From CAYNND01 sp964398775 (lineage in GTDB: Bacteria > Patescibacteriota > Minisyncoccia > Phycocordibacterales > UBA2100), in NCBI GenBank assembly GCA_964398775.1, contig CAYNND010000010.1, forward strand, positions 1-38,715: a DNA stretch of 38,715 nt, given 5' to 3'. The position numbers and the translations under genes are program-made. Every line of letters starts with the position of its first letter. The stretch's first letter is position 1. Under the pieces are notes generated by a model, which worked only from the letters and a program-made list of their open reading frames with translations, was not told the origin of the DNA and did no database searches. Positions 23,732-31,500 of this stretch are shown here, in pieces.

Positions 23732-23962
23732 ATGAACGATAGAATCTCAGAGTTTTCACAGAATCTTGCCCCACAATCTGACAAAGTTGAGTTTCGTCAA
23801 ATAAAGAGTGAAGGAATGTCAGTTCCATTCTGGGCGTATCTGCTCGGGTTCCTTGTGTTTGTTGCATTCATAGCTGTTAAGAGTGACATTATTACAAAAA
23901 AGGACGACAAGAAGGGTGGTGGTTCTGCGGCAAGTGGTGGGAGCTTCGGCGGCAAGAAATAG
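23732..23962 (+). CDS. small single-pass membrane protein
   Basis: The 76-aa product has one membrane segment (about residues 31-47, FWAYLLGFLVFVAFIAV) and a Lys/Gly/Ser-rich tail (GGGSAASGGSFGGKK). I do not recognise a family. The Gly-rich tail could be flexible or surface exposed. It has its own leaderless promoter. A candidate ncRNA gene follows. Confidence 0.65.
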   Translation: MNDRISEFSQNLAPQSDKVEFRQIKSEGMSVPFWAYLLGFLVFVAFIAVKSDIITKKDDKKGGGSAASGGSFGGKK

Positions 23963-24010
23963 TTTTCCCCGTCGCATCTTATTCATCCTGCATTCACTGA
24001 GCAATGCTAG

Positions 24011-24016
24011 TATACT
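24011..24016 (+). promoter_or_regulatory. -10 element of the candidate ncRNA
   Basis: TATACT followed by no start codon within 150 bases. Transcription would begin near 24022-24024, exactly where a long closing helix starts. Confidence 0.5.
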
Positions 24017-24022
24017 AGAGAC

Positions 24023-24164
24023 AGCTGGGGGTATTTCCTCGTATTCAATATACAGGGAGATTTACATCGTCGGGTACCTTGGTACTCGTACTGCGATCAC
24101 CCACCTGGAGAACCCAGGAATGCCCTCGGTAGAAAAAGCCCCCTCATTCGGGGCTTTTTCTTTT
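24023..24164 (+). ncRNA. candidate structured free-standing ncRNA
   Basis: A promoter (24011), a non-coding body and a strong terminator (24133-24164) make a unit of about 142 bases between two protein genes that have their own promoters. GCTGGGGGTATTTC (24024-24037) pairs with GAATGCCCTCGGT and its flanking G (24117-24130) over 14 bp with several G-U pairs, closing a loop. Inside are hairpins at 24066-24097 (ATCGT/GCGAT with GTAC/GTAC) and 24104-24118 (CCTGG/CCAGG). No SRP-RNA GGAAG/AGCA motif is present. A 6S-like role is possible but unproven, and the family is unknown. Confidence 0.5.
24133..24164 (+). terminator. intrinsic terminator of the candidate ncRNA
   Basis: AAAAAGCCCC (24133-24142) pairs with GGGGCTTTTT (24150-24159) around a 7-base loop, followed by CTTTT. 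Confidence 0.9.
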
Positions 24165-24200
24165 AGATGTGAAAACGATGAGACTTGGGGGCTTTTAGGG

Positions 24201-24206
24201 TATACT
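24201..24206 (+). promoter_or_regulatory. -10 element for the YjdF-like gene at 24213
   Basis: GGG-TATACT ends 6 bases before the ATG. It decides that start against an in-frame ATG at 23883 which would run through the ncRNA and its terminator. Confidence 0.6.
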
Positions 24207-24212
24207 CTCGCT

Positions 24213-24620
24213 ATGCTGTACATGCTGATATCAGTCGTGATTGCTGGGTTGACCTATGTATCACTCCAAACAGAGGTCGCTTACTTTGCGACTGAGGCAT
24301 CATTCTATATAAACATGATGACGCACTTTTTAGGGGGTGCATTTACTGCCGCAGGAACACTTGCGATTCGCTCTGTAATAAACCATATTGTTACATATAT
24401 AGAACCATATGTTCAGCGCGCGCGACTCCTCACCATACCGCACATACCAATTGCGCCCCTCATCTTGATAGTGTTAATCGTAGGGCTGGTGTGGGAGGTG
24501 TGGGAATTTTCATTCAAAGAATCGACCATCATGAGTATAGATACACTAAAGGATGTTATCATGGACATGCTCGGAGCGTATTGCATCGGAGCGTTATTCG
24601 GAAGATATCAGCATGACTAA
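24213..24620 (+). CDS. YjdF/DUF2238-like membrane protein (short form)
   Basis: The 135-aa product has three or four membrane segments. The pattern MTHFLGGAFTA, then WEVWEF, then IDTLKDVIMDMLGAY matches the conserved His-x-x-GG, Glu-x-x-E and D-x-x-x-D-x-x-x-x-x-GA positions of YjdF-type (DUF2238) membrane proteins. A longer paralogue lies at 33411. Function of the family is unknown. It overlaps the next gene by 8 bases, so both are translated from one transcript. Confidence 0.65.
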   Translation: MLYMLISVVIAGLTYVSLQTEVAYFATEASFYINMMTHFLGGAFTAAGTLAIRSVINHIVTYIEPYVQRARLLTIPHIPIAPLILIVLIVGLVWEVWEFSFKESTIMSIDTLKDVIMDMLGAYCIGALFGRYQHD

Positions 24621-25965
24621 ACTTACATTTCACGGAGGAGCAGGGGAAGTGACCGGAGCAAATATTCTCATAGAATTTGAAACACAGACCGTACTTGTTG
24701 ACTGCGGACTCCATCAAGGAGAGGAGTTCAATGTAGATGAGAAGAATCGTGAGCAATTTGCGTACAACCCCGGGAGTGTTCATGCGCTATTTATCACGCA
24801 CGCACATGCTGACCACATTGGGCGCGTTCCGTTTCTTGTAAAAATGGGCTTCCATGGAGTCATCTATTCAACACAAGAGACACGAGCACTTGCTGAGATT
24901 GTACTTAAGGATGCGCTCCATATCCTCAAAGACCATGAACAGCGCCTTGGTGTGAAGCCACTCTATGAACAGGCTGACCTCGAGCATGCTCTTTCTCTTT
25001 GGAAAACTGTATCATTCCATCAGGAAATTGAAGTAGGTGATGGAGTGAAAGCGCACTACACCCCAGTCGGGCATATTCTTGGGGCAGGTGCCGTTCACTT
25101 TACACGACATGGAAAGAAGTTGGTCTGCACAGGAGATATTGGAAATACACCAGACGTACTCCTTCCTGAGCCTGAAGCAGTCGAAGGCGCAAACTACATG
25201 GTCATGGAAAGTGTCTATGGTGACCGCTCGCATGTTGACCGCGACGTTCGCCATGATTTGCTTGCGAAAGCGATTAAGGAAACGGCAGAAAAACACCGCA
25301 CGCTCATCATCCCATCATTTGCAGTGCATCGCACACAATCGCTCCTCTTTGAAATCCACAAGATGGTGCATCAGGGCATTGTCCCTTCTATTCCTGTATA
25401 TCTTGATTCGCCACTCGCGATTGAGGCAACCGAAGTATACAAGCATTCTGCACACCTCTTTAAAGACGAAGTGAAAGCAGAAGGTGCAACATTGTTTGAT
25501 TTTCCCAAGCTCACACTGGTTCGACATGGCCGTGAGTCAGTAAAGATACATGAAGTGCCTGGAGCTAAGATAATCATCGCAGGCTCTGGTATGTCTGTCG
25601 GAGGTCGTGTTGTATCGCATGAGCAAGAGTTGCTTGGCGATAAAAACACCACAGTGCTCTTTGTTGGATATCAGTCACCGGGGACACTGGGGCGACGTAT
25701 TCAAGATGGTCAGGCAAAGGTGCGTATCGGAGAGACATGGATACACGTTCGCGCAAAGATAGAGACTATTCACGGATATTCTGGACATGCTGACAGGGAA
25801 GGACTCCTTGACTTTGTCGAGCGTGCTGGCGAGGATTTGAAAAAAGTATTTGTAATTATGGGTGAACCAAAGGCTTCGCAGTTCCTTTCACAGCGCATCC
25901 ATGATTTTTACGGCATTGATACTGCGGTCCCTCGTGAACATGAAACGTGTACTATTGATTTCTAA
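24613..25965 (+). CDS. beta-CASP metallo-beta-lactamase RNA nuclease
   Basis: The 450-aa product belongs to the CPSF-like/beta-CASP group that processes or degrades RNA. The metal motif HAHADH lies near residue 63, GAGAVHF and TGDIGN follow, ESVYGDR begins the beta-CASP part, and GSGMSVGGRVVSHE and GYSGHADREGL close it (motifs A to C). The start ATG at 24613 overlaps the previous gene by 8 bases, and the stop overlaps the next ATG (TAATG), indicating a three-gene transcript. Confidence 0.9.
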   Translation: MTKLTFHGGAGEVTGANILIEFETQTVLVDCGLHQGEEFNVDEKNREQFAYNPGSVHALFITHAHADHIGRVPFLVKMGFHGVIYSTQETRALAEIVLKDALHILKDHEQRLGVKPLYEQADLEHALSLWKTVSFHQEIEVGDGVKAHYTPVGHILGAGAVHFTRHGKKLVCTGDIGNTPDVLLPEPEAVEGANYMVMESVYGDRSHVDRDVRHDLLAKAIKETAEKHRTLIIPSFAVHRTQSLLFEIHKMVHQGIVPSIPVYLDSPLAIEATEVYKHSAHLFKDEVKAEGATLFDFPKLTLVRHGRESVKIHEVPGAKIIIAGSGMSVGGRVVSHEQELLGDKNTTVLFVGYQSPGTLGRRIQDGQAKVRIGETWIHVRAKIETIHGYSGHADREGLLDFVERAGEDLKKVFVIMGEPKASQFLSQRIHDFYGIDTAVPREHETCTIDF

Positions 25966-26567
25966 TGTCACAACGAGCACTCATTTTTGATTTCTTTGGC
26001 GTTATTGCTGTTGAAGTGCGCTCTGCACTCATTGCGGCATATGCTCGTGATGCCGCAGCTATCCAAGAGATTCATCAAGCATTCGACACTGCCGACATGG
26101 GGTATTCATCGCAGGCGGAGCTCTATGCACGTTGCGCAGCAGCAACTCTGAGAAGTAGCTCAGATATTGAGCAGTTTATTCATGTTGCTGCGATTATCGA
26201 TGTGCAGATGGTTGCTGCTATCCGGACTCTGCACAAAAGCTACCGTATTGCGCTCTGCAGTAATGCGCCGCTTGGACTTGTTGAGTCCTTGATTGCTCAG
26301 TATCAGTTTACTGACTGTTTTGATGAGATATGTATTTCAAGCGCTCTGCATATTCTGAAACCTGACTCGCGTATTTTTACGAGAGTTCTTGAGCGCCTCA
26401 GCTGTACACCCGCTGATGCTCTATTTATAGATGACAATCAGCGCAATACAGCTGCAGCTGAAGAGATTGGTATTGCGAGCATCGTGCACACAAGTAGGGA
26501 AGCGACGCTAGCTCACCTGCAAGAGCTGGAGATGTACAAACCCGCAGACATGAAAAACCCCAGCTGA
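25965..26567 (+). CDS. HAD-family hydrolase
   Basis: The 200-aa product is a HAD-IA type phosphatase-like enzyme. It has the nucleophile region IFDFFGVI (first Asp present, the +2 acid replaced by Phe), a helical cap, CSNAPLG (motif II), HILKPDSRIF (motif III Lys) and FIDDNQRN (motif IV). Loss of the +2 Asp is seen in some HAD subgroups and means that phosphatase activity cannot be assumed. Translation is coupled to the upstream nuclease gene by TAATG. Its stop codon sits in the loop of the terminator. Confidence 0.85.
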   Translation: MSQRALIFDFFGVIAVEVRSALIAAYARDAAAIQEIHQAFDTADMGYSSQAELYARCAAATLRSSSDIEQFIHVAAIIDVQMVAAIRTLHKSYRIALCSNAPLGLVESLIAQYQFTDCFDEICISSALHILKPDSRIFTRVLERLSCTPADALFIDDNQRNTAAAEEIGIASIVHTSREATLAHLQELEMYKPADMKNPS

Positions 26568-26579
26568 GCTGGGGTTTTT
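26553..26579. terminator. shared bidirectional terminator
   Basis: AAAAACCCCAGC (26553-26564), loop TGA and GCTGGGGTTTTT (26568-26579). It works in both directions: it ends the HAD gene transcript and, on the reverse strand, the infC-rpmI-rplT transcript. The loop TGA is the HAD stop codon. Confidence 0.9.
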
Positions 26580-26580
26580 G

Positions 26581-26928
26581 TTATTTGACTGCGTTTACGA
26601 GTCGCTCGAATGCTTCTGGGTAGTCCTTCGCCATAGTAGCGAGTACTTTTCTATCAAGTTGCACCTTCTTCTTCGCGAGCGTGTCGATAAATGATGAGTA
26701 GTTCTTTATACCGAGTGCACGTACACCTGCGTTGATGCGTACTGTCCACATTCGTCGGAAATCACGCTTCTTTGCCTTTCGGTCACGGAATGCATACGCA
26801 CCAGCGTGGCGGAGTGCGTCACGAGCTGCTGATTCCTTCTTTGAGCGAGCGAAACGGAAACCTTTCGCCGCCTTCATGATAGAGCGTCGTCGCTTCAATG
26901 CATGAACTCCTCCTTTTACACGTACCAT
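26581..26928 (-). CDS. rplT: 50S ribosomal protein L20
   Basis: L20 binds 23S rRNA early in assembly and in other bacteria represses its own operon. The 115-aa product begins MVRVKGGVHALKRRRSIMKAAKGF and has the family core RRMWTVRINAGVRALGIKNYSSFI. Length is normal. Last gene of infC-rpmI-rplT. Its stop directly abuts the shared terminator. Confidence 0.96.
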   Translation of the reverse strand: MVRVKGGVHALKRRRSIMKAAKGFRFARSKKESAARDALRHAGAYAFRDRKAKKRDFRRMWTVRINAGVRALGIKNYSSFIDTLAKKKVQLDRKVLATMAKDYPEAFERLVNAVK

Positions 26929-26956
26929 AGTAGTATCTTAAGAATATAATGACTAA

Positions 26957-27151
26957 TTAGCGAAGACCGTTCAAGAACTGTGCTCGCTCTTTCTTGCTCA
27001 TAGACATGACCATGCCGAGTTTGCGTCGCTTCGCGATGCGTTGCTGTCCAGAATTCTTTGCGTTGAAATGGTTCTGACCAGGTGCACGTGAGATAATCTT
27101 ACCGTTTTTAGTAACTCGAAGACGCTTTGCGTATGATTTGTTTGTTTTCAT
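26957..27151 (-). CDS. rpmI: 50S ribosomal protein L35
   Basis: L35 is a small basic 50S protein. The 64-aa product has KRLRVTKNGKIISR and the later NHFNAKNSGQQRIAKRRK region of the family. It lies between infC and rplT in the standard order. There is no Shine-Dalgarno sequence before the ATG (context AACAGAACC). Confidence 0.95.
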   Translation of the reverse strand: MKTNKSYAKRLRVTKNGKIISRAPGQNHFNAKNSGQQRIAKRRKLGMVMSMSKKERAQFLNGLR

Positions 27152-27160
27152 GGTTCTGTT

Positions 27161-27739
27161 CTATTCTGCAACCTCTTTCTGAGGCTGTCCTTCAGTCTTT
27201 TGCGAAGTAAAGACTGGTTTCTTCCCACTCTTATCGAACTCGATAGTAGTAAGGAGACCCTTAGGACCTTTTTGAATAGGCTCGGCAATCTTAAACGATT
27301 CTGGGATAATTGCAAGAAAACGCTCCATTCTGCCCTTTAAGAACTCAAAATCCATGAACTTGTAGCGGCCCCATAAGTAGAGACTGACGTTCACTCGGTC
27401 ACCATCTTTAAGCCATTCCGCGGCTTTCTTTGCCTTTATTTCCATGTCTCGGTCACCAGTACCAATCTTAATCTGGATTTCTTTAGTGAGTGTAATATGA
27501 GCCTTTGCCTTCACTTCCTTGTTCTTCTTGTTCTGCTCATATTTATACTTGCCGTAGTCTGCAATCTTACAAACGGGTGGGTTTGCTCGGGCAGATGCCT
27601 CGATAAGGTCAAGCCCAGCTTCACGAGCAAGACGCAGTGCTTCTTTCACAGTAATAACACCAAGGTTTTCTCCTTGTGCTCCTATGACACGAACCTCAGG
27701 GACTCTAATAGCTTCATTAATACGTACGTTTTCCTCCAT
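27161..27739 (-). CDS. infC: translation initiation factor IF-3
   Basis: IF-3 selects initiator tRNA and prevents subunit joining. The 192-aa product starts MEENVRINEAIRVPEVRVIG, has DLIEASARANPPVCKIADYGKYKYE in the N-terminal domain, a linker, then KEIQIKIGTGDRD and PKGLLTTIEF in the C-terminal domain. A longer in-frame ORF reaches 27826, but the family begins at 27739. The start is ATG, not the rare AUU used for autoregulation in many bacteria. A TATGAT on the reverse strand at 27756-27761 is a possible promoter with a short leader. Confidence 0.95.
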   Translation of the reverse strand: MEENVRINEAIRVPEVRVIGAQGENLGVITVKEALRLAREAGLDLIEASARANPPVCKIADYGKYKYEQNKKNKEVKAKAHITLTKEIQIKIGTGDRDMEIKAKKAAEWLKDGDRVNVSLYLWGRYKFMDFEFLKGRMERFLAIIPESFKIAEPIQKGPKGLLTTIEFDKSGKKPVFTSQKTEGQPQKEVAE

Positions 27740-27755
27740 GTGTTGGTTGTACCAT

Positions 27756-27761
27756 ATCATA
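27756..27761 (-). promoter_or_regulatory. -10 element for infC-rpmI-rplT (reverse strand)
   Basis: TATGAT on the reverse strand, 16 bases before the ATG at 27739. An overlapping alternative (TATGGT at 27751-27756) would leave 11. It is divergent from the ApbE promoter. Confidence 0.4.
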
Positions 27762-27795
27762 AATATGTTGTTTCGCCAATAGCGAGCGCCGGCTG

Positions 27796-27801
27796 TATAC
27801 T
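27796..27801 (+). promoter_or_regulatory. -10 element for the ApbE gene
   Basis: TATACT ends 8 bases before the ATG at 27810. Confidence 0.55.
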
Positions 27802-27809
27802 GCGGTTCA

Positions 27810-28703
27810 ATGAAGGGTCCACTCATAACACATACGTTTCAAGCGACAGGTACGGTATGGGTACTCACAATATATGGTGAAGAAGGTCTCCGTATGCGCG
27901 CCGAGGCTGTATGTGCTGAAGCGGTACGCTACACTGAGTGGTTTGAAGCAACATTTTCCCGTTTTATCGATACATCGCTCGTGACTTCGTTTCGAACTGA
28001 GAAAGGTATTCTTGAGGTACCACGCGAGTGCACTGATATTTTGCATCTGTATGAACGAGCATACCGTATGACTGCGGGTGCGGTAACGCCGACCATTGGA
28101 GTGACACTCTCTGATGCAGGATATGATGCGACAAAGCGCCTTACACCAGAGGCGACTATCAGAACAGCACCTCCGTTTGAATCAGTGTTGCGGGTAGTTG
28201 ATGATACACACGTAGAGGTCCTTGAGCCGGGTATGATTGACTTCGGGGCAATCGGGAAAGGGTATCTTGTTGATGCACTCGCTGGGCTCATCCAGGCACG
28301 AGGCTTTACACATTTCTTAGTAAATGGCGGAGGTGATATACGATATGAGTGTGATAGTGGGGAGCCGCTCACCGTCGGACTTGAAGACCCGCGGGATCAA
28401 CGTATGGTTATCGGCACGATTGAGCTTCAAAGTGGTGGCTTCTGTGGTTCAGCAACAAATCGAAGGCGCTGGAATGCATACAACCACTATATTAACCCGC
28501 GTACAGGTGTTTCTCCTGAACATATCGCTGCGGTGTGGGCGAAGGCACGAACTGCGGCAGAGGCAGACATGCTGACAAGCTGTCTATTCTTTGTAGAACC
28601 TGCAAAATTACTCCATGAGTTGTCGTTTGAGTATTGCATCATTTCGCACGATATGAGCGCGCACTTCTCAGATGGTTTCAATGCCAAGTTTTTTAATGAC
28701 TGA
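27810..28703 (+). CDS. apbE: FAD:protein FMN transferase (ApbE family)
   Basis: ApbE attaches FMN to Ser/Thr of extracytoplasmic redox proteins, using FAD. The 297-aa product has the family markers IDFGAIGKGYLVD, VNGGGDIRYE, SGGFCGSATNRRRW and INPRTGVSPE (usual H-I-x-x-P-x-T-G). No signal peptide is visible, so the protein appears cytoplasmic, as in the forms found in CPR. No clear FMN attachment motif ([DE]xx[ST]GA[ST]) could be found in other products of the window. Its 3' end overlaps the reverse 80-aa gene by 11 bases. Confidence 0.87.
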   Translation: MKGPLITHTFQATGTVWVLTIYGEEGLRMRAEAVCAEAVRYTEWFEATFSRFIDTSLVTSFRTEKGILEVPRECTDILHLYERAYRMTAGAVTPTIGVTLSDAGYDATKRLTPEATIRTAPPFESVLRVVDDTHVEVLEPGMIDFGAIGKGYLVDALAGLIQARGFTHFLVNGGGDIRYECDSGEPLTVGLEDPRDQRMVIGTIELQSGGFCGSATNRRRWNAYNHYINPRTGVSPEHIAAVWAKARTAAEADMLTSCLFFVEPAKLLHELSFEYCIISHDMSAHFSDGFNAKFFND

Positions 28704-28935
28704 TAGGTACTGGGTTGTGGTGCAAGATATTCCGCAGTCTTCCAACTTCTTTTGAGAGTGATTCGAGTTGTCGGGACAGCTCTGAAATAACTTCTAAATA
28801 TTTCGATTCATCCTCTGTCTGTAATTTTCGAAGCGCTGCTTCAAGTGTTTCGGTGAGATGATTGATATCTACAACTTCGCCGTTCTTTTCGCGCACTGCT
28901 GCGACGATATGCGCGATGATATGAATTTGCGTCAT
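28693..28935 (-). CDS. small coiled-coil protein
   Basis: The 80-aa product is mostly helical and charged (VDINHLTETLEAALRKLQTEDESKYLEVISELSRQLESLSKEVGRLRN), which suggests a coiled coil. No family recognised. It starts inside the stop codon of the 36-aa gene upstream (ATGA overlap), so the two are translated together. Confidence 0.6.
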   Translation of the reverse strand: MTQIHIIAHIVAAVREKNGEVVDINHLTETLEAALRKLQTEDESKYLEVISELSRQLESLSKEVGRLRNILHHNPVPISH

Positions 28936-29042
28936 ATGAGTGTCTTCACTATTGAATCAATCGCATGGGATGCTGGGTTCGTGCTGAGTGCTTCATATAC
29001 CCCTGCAAGCGTATCGGCTGCTTCTGTGCTGTGTGTTTCCAT
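28932..29042 (-). CDS. 36-aa small protein coupled to the coiled-coil gene
   Basis: A 36-codon ORF (METHSTEAADTLAG...IVKTLI) precedes the 80-aa gene, with a 4-base ATGA overlap. A TATCAT element on the reverse strand 6 bases upstream gives it a leaderless start. It is too short for most gene finders. Together with its partner it forms a compact operon of unknown role. Confidence rests on the promoter and the overlap, not on any homology. Confidence 0.5.
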   Translation of the reverse strand: METHSTEAADTLAGVYEALSTNPASHAIDSIVKTLI

Positions 29043-29048
29043 AAGGTA

Positions 29049-29054
29049 ATGATA
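29049..29054 (-). promoter_or_regulatory. -10 element for the 36-aa gene (reverse strand)
   Basis: TATCAT on the reverse strand with 6 bases to the ATG at 29042. Confidence 0.4.
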
Positions 29055-29062
29055 GGGTATTA

Positions 29063-30106
29063 CTAATTTTGTTCAAGTTCCTTTGAGTACTCACTCGCAA
29101 ACATCTCAAGCAATGCAAGCGCAAGTCCCGCAGCGACGGGTCCGATGATAAGGCCTGGAATCCCGTACGTGACGAGCCCTCCGAGGATAGAGGTAAGAAT
29201 TAATGCATCAGGAAGCGCAGTATCACGCCCTATGAGGATAGGTCGTACAACATTATCTACCATACTGATAATTCCAAATCCTCCAATCAGAATAACGAGT
29301 CCACCGACTACATTTCCTGTTGCCAATTGAAATATTCCCGCAGGAAGCCAGATAAGGGTTGGTCCTACACCAGGGATACACGCGAGTATGGTCATCAGTG
29401 CAGCTAAAAGGAGTACTGACGAACTGCCGCCAAACCACAGTAGAAGACCACCGATAAGTCCTTGTATGAGCGCTGTCACAATCGTACCTTTCATGATTGC
29501 GCGGGTGATACTTGAGAATGTGTGAAAGAGGTGACGTTCTCGCTGGTTCCCAAGCGGCATGATGTACTCAAAAAAGCGTACGATGCGTTTGCCATCTCTC
29601 AACATATAAAAGAGGAGATACAAAGTGAGTATTACTTTGAGCATTGTCATACCAGTAGCTTTCCCGACACTCAGCGCTTCGTTTGCTACCCACTCAGTGA
29701 CAGTTGCGCTGTATCCTCTAAGTGTTGTCGTTAAGTCTTCAGCAGGAAGCCCCCATGAGATAAGTGTGTCTTCAAGGAGTGCAGTTTTTTCATGAATAGT
29801 TTCTGGGTGCTCAGCAAGCCAGTAGTACGTATCGATTGCTTCTCGGGCAAGGAGTGAGCCGATTATGGTAAGTGGAATACCCACACACAATACAACGGCT
29901 AGTATAGTCAGTGCAGCAGCGCTCGATTCACTTCCGCGGACATAGTGGAGTATGCGGGTGTAGAGTGGGTATGCGATGATACCTATCACTACTGACCAGA
30001 AGATTGGAAGAATAAAGGGCAGAATAATGCTTCCAAATAGAATGCATCCAACAATAACCGCTGCAAAAAAGAGCGTTTGCTGCACTGTTGCAAATGAGTG
30101 TTTCAT
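29063..30106 (-). CDS. AI-2E family membrane transporter
   Basis: The 347-aa product has seven or eight membrane segments in the AI-2E/PerM arrangement: an N-terminal helix pair with PFILPIFWSVVIGIIAYPLY, a soluble middle part, and a C-terminal half with IPGVGPTLIWLPAG and VDNVVRPILIG. The family includes transporters for AI-2, Na+/H+ and other substrates, and the substrate here is not known. An upstream in-frame ATG at 30184 is rejected in favour of 30106, which follows a TATACT element by 6 bases. Confidence 0.85.
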   Translation of the reverse strand: MKHSFATVQQTLFFAAVIVGCILFGSIILPFILPIFWSVVIGIIAYPLYTRILHYVRGSESSAAALTILAVVLCVGIPLTIIGSLLAREAIDTYYWLAEHPETIHEKTALLEDTLISWGLPAEDLTTTLRGYSATVTEWVANEALSVGKATGMTMLKVILTLYLLFYMLRDGKRIVRFFEYIMPLGNQRERHLFHTFSSITRAIMKGTIVTALIQGLIGGLLLWFGGSSSVLLLAALMTILACIPGVGPTLIWLPAGIFQLATGNVVGGLVILIGGFGIISMVDNVVRPILIGRDTALPDALILTSILGGLVTYGIPGLIIGPVAAGLALALLEMFASEYSKELEQN

Positions 30107-30112
30107 GAACCC

Positions 30113-30118
30113 AGTATA
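30113..30118 (-). promoter_or_regulatory. -10 element for the AI-2E transporter gene (reverse strand)
   Basis: TATACT on the reverse strand with 6 bases to the ATG at 30106. Confidence 0.6.
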
Positions 30119-30144
30119 CAAGAGTCTCAGGTGCCGTGCACGAG

Positions 30145-30921
30145 CTAGTGAGCCGCGGTGCCAGAACTTGAAAGCGTGTCCCATTGCGCTTTCAATTTTT
30201 GCTCGTGGATGAAGTTTTCGTCAGCAATTTCTTTACAGATATCACGCAGAGGCGCGTTTTTAACAATAGATATGATGTCTTCTTCGTTGTCAGTCACTGT
30301 ATAGAGTTTTACGTCGTCTCGGTCGATAGTATTGAAGCGTTCAGCAAGAATTTCACGAGAAAGTGTATCGATAGGACCCCAGAATTCAGTACCTACAAGG
30401 ATAACAGGCACCTTCGGCATTTTCTTTGTTTGAATATGGCAGAGGACTTGGAAAACTTCATCAAATGTTCCAAACCCACCCGGCATACATACAAACGCTT
30501 CAGCGGTAAACGTCATAGCAGTTTTACGAGTGAAGAAGTACTCAAACGGCACCGAGTGCGTGAGGTATGGGTTTTCTCGCTGCTCGTGAGGAAGTTCAAT
30601 ATTAAAACCAATACTCGCCCCTCCCGCTTCAAATGCTCCTTTGTTTGCCGCCTCCATGATGCCTGGGCCACCACCTGAAACTACTGCAAAGCCAAGTTGT
30701 GCACATGCTGCGGCAAGTCGGCGTGTCATTTCGTAGTATTGGGTTCCTGGCTTCAAACGTGCTGATCCGAAGAATGTTACGGATTTCTCAAACTCTTCCA
30801 TGACTTGCAGCCCACGCATCAATTCTTTCTCAGCATTGCGAGCTTCATTTTCCACGAGGAGAGGACAGGTACTTACGGTGTGCGCAGTAAATTGCTCAGA
30901 CGAAAATGTTCTTTTTTTCAT
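30145..30921 (-). CDS. LOG-family protein (cytokinin-riboside phosphoribohydrolase-like)
   Basis: LOG proteins hydrolyse nucleoside monophosphates to base plus ribose 5-phosphate. The 258-aa product has the Rossmann-like VVSGGGPGIMEAANKGA block near residue 79 and the catalytic CMPGGFGTFDE motif, the family PGGxGTxxE. The N-terminal 50 residues are an extension of unknown role. A leaderless -10 element precedes it. In CPR the enzyme may serve nucleotide turnover. Confidence 0.88.
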   Translation of the reverse strand: MKKRTFSSEQFTAHTVSTCPLLVENEARNAEKELMRGLQVMEEFEKSVTFFGSARLKPGTQYYEMTRRLAAACAQLGFAVVSGGGPGIMEAANKGAFEAGGASIGFNIELPHEQRENPYLTHSVPFEYFFTRKTAMTFTAEAFVCMPGGFGTFDEVFQVLCHIQTKKMPKVPVILVGTEFWGPIDTLSREILAERFNTIDRDDVKLYTVTDNEEDIISIVKNAPLRDICKEIADENFIHEQKLKAQWDTLSSSGTAAH

Positions 30922-30928
30922 AGCCCAT

Positions 30929-30934
30929 ATACTA
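30929..30934 (-). promoter_or_regulatory. -10 element for the LOG gene (reverse strand)
   Basis: TAGTAT on the reverse strand with 7 bases to the ATG at 30921. Confidence 0.4.
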
Positions 30935-30961
30935 CGCTATTTTTTTAGATTCGCGAGTGTT

Positions 30962-31438
30962 TTATCGTGTGCGTACCAAGCGCACACTCTCAATACCTGA
31001 AAGCCACCCGTGTAGTGTCGTTCCTGTCATGAGCACCATTGGTAGCTGCACGAAAAAAATATTGATGAGTAGTAAGTCAAATGGAAACCAAATGTATATG
31101 AGACAGGTACTAAAACTCAAGGCATAGAAAACACAATACAGGATATGGTCATGCGTATTGAAACGGTACTTGTGGTACATATTTAGTATTTGCATACCGA
31201 AGCATCGGTCCTTATAGACGCTAAACACAAGCGCTTCGTACAGTGCAAACATACCAACGACACTTATTTTCCATGAAAGTGTTGGTCCCCATGCAATAAG
31301 AAATGGAGTTGCGCATCCGAATGCAAAGACGGCGTTTATCGCAGATGCCGTCACTTTTTCAAGTGCCGTCGTTGGACGTATCGTGTAGTGGTCACGTTCG
31401 TGGGGGAGGAGGTCATCAACATGTATCACTTTTCTCAT
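30962..31438 (-). CDS. RDD-like small membrane protein
   Basis: The 158-aa product has three or four membrane segments starting near residue 32. The stretch DRCFGMQILNMYHKYRF between the second and third segments resembles the Gly-Lys-Arg region of RDD proteins (GKRLLGL...). The match is weak. An upstream in-frame ATG at 31570 is rejected in favour of 31438, which follows a TATACT element by 7 bases. Confidence 0.6.
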   Translation of the reverse strand: MRKVIHVDDLLPHERDHYTIRPTTALEKVTASAINAVFAFGCATPFLIAWGPTLSWKISVVGMFALYEALVFSVYKDRCFGMQILNMYHKYRFNTHDHILYCVFYALSFSTCLIYIWFPFDLLLINIFFVQLPMVLMTGTTLHGWLSGIESVRLVRTR

Positions 31439-31445
31439 ATCACAA

Positions 31446-31451
31446 AGTATA
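31446..31451 (-). promoter_or_regulatory. -10 element for the RDD-like gene (reverse strand)
   Basis: TATACT on the reverse strand with 7 bases to the ATG at 31438. Divergent from the EamA promoter at 31501. Confidence 0.55.
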
Positions 31452-31500
31452 TCGTTTTTTTTACGACTGCACGAACTCTTCTTCAGTATGTTCTTTGGGG

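Noticed and set aside
24023..24164. SRP 4.5S RNA for the ncRNA
   Set aside because: The diagnostic GGAA tetraloop with the flanking asymmetric AGCA/CAGG loop is absent.
24023..24164. Firm 6S RNA call
   Set aside because: A closing helix is present, but the interior folds as separate hairpins and no clear open central bubble was found.
23883..24212. Upstream extension of the YjdF-like gene from an ATG at 23883
   Set aside because: It would run through the candidate ncRNA and its terminator. The -10 element and ATG at 24213 explain the start better.
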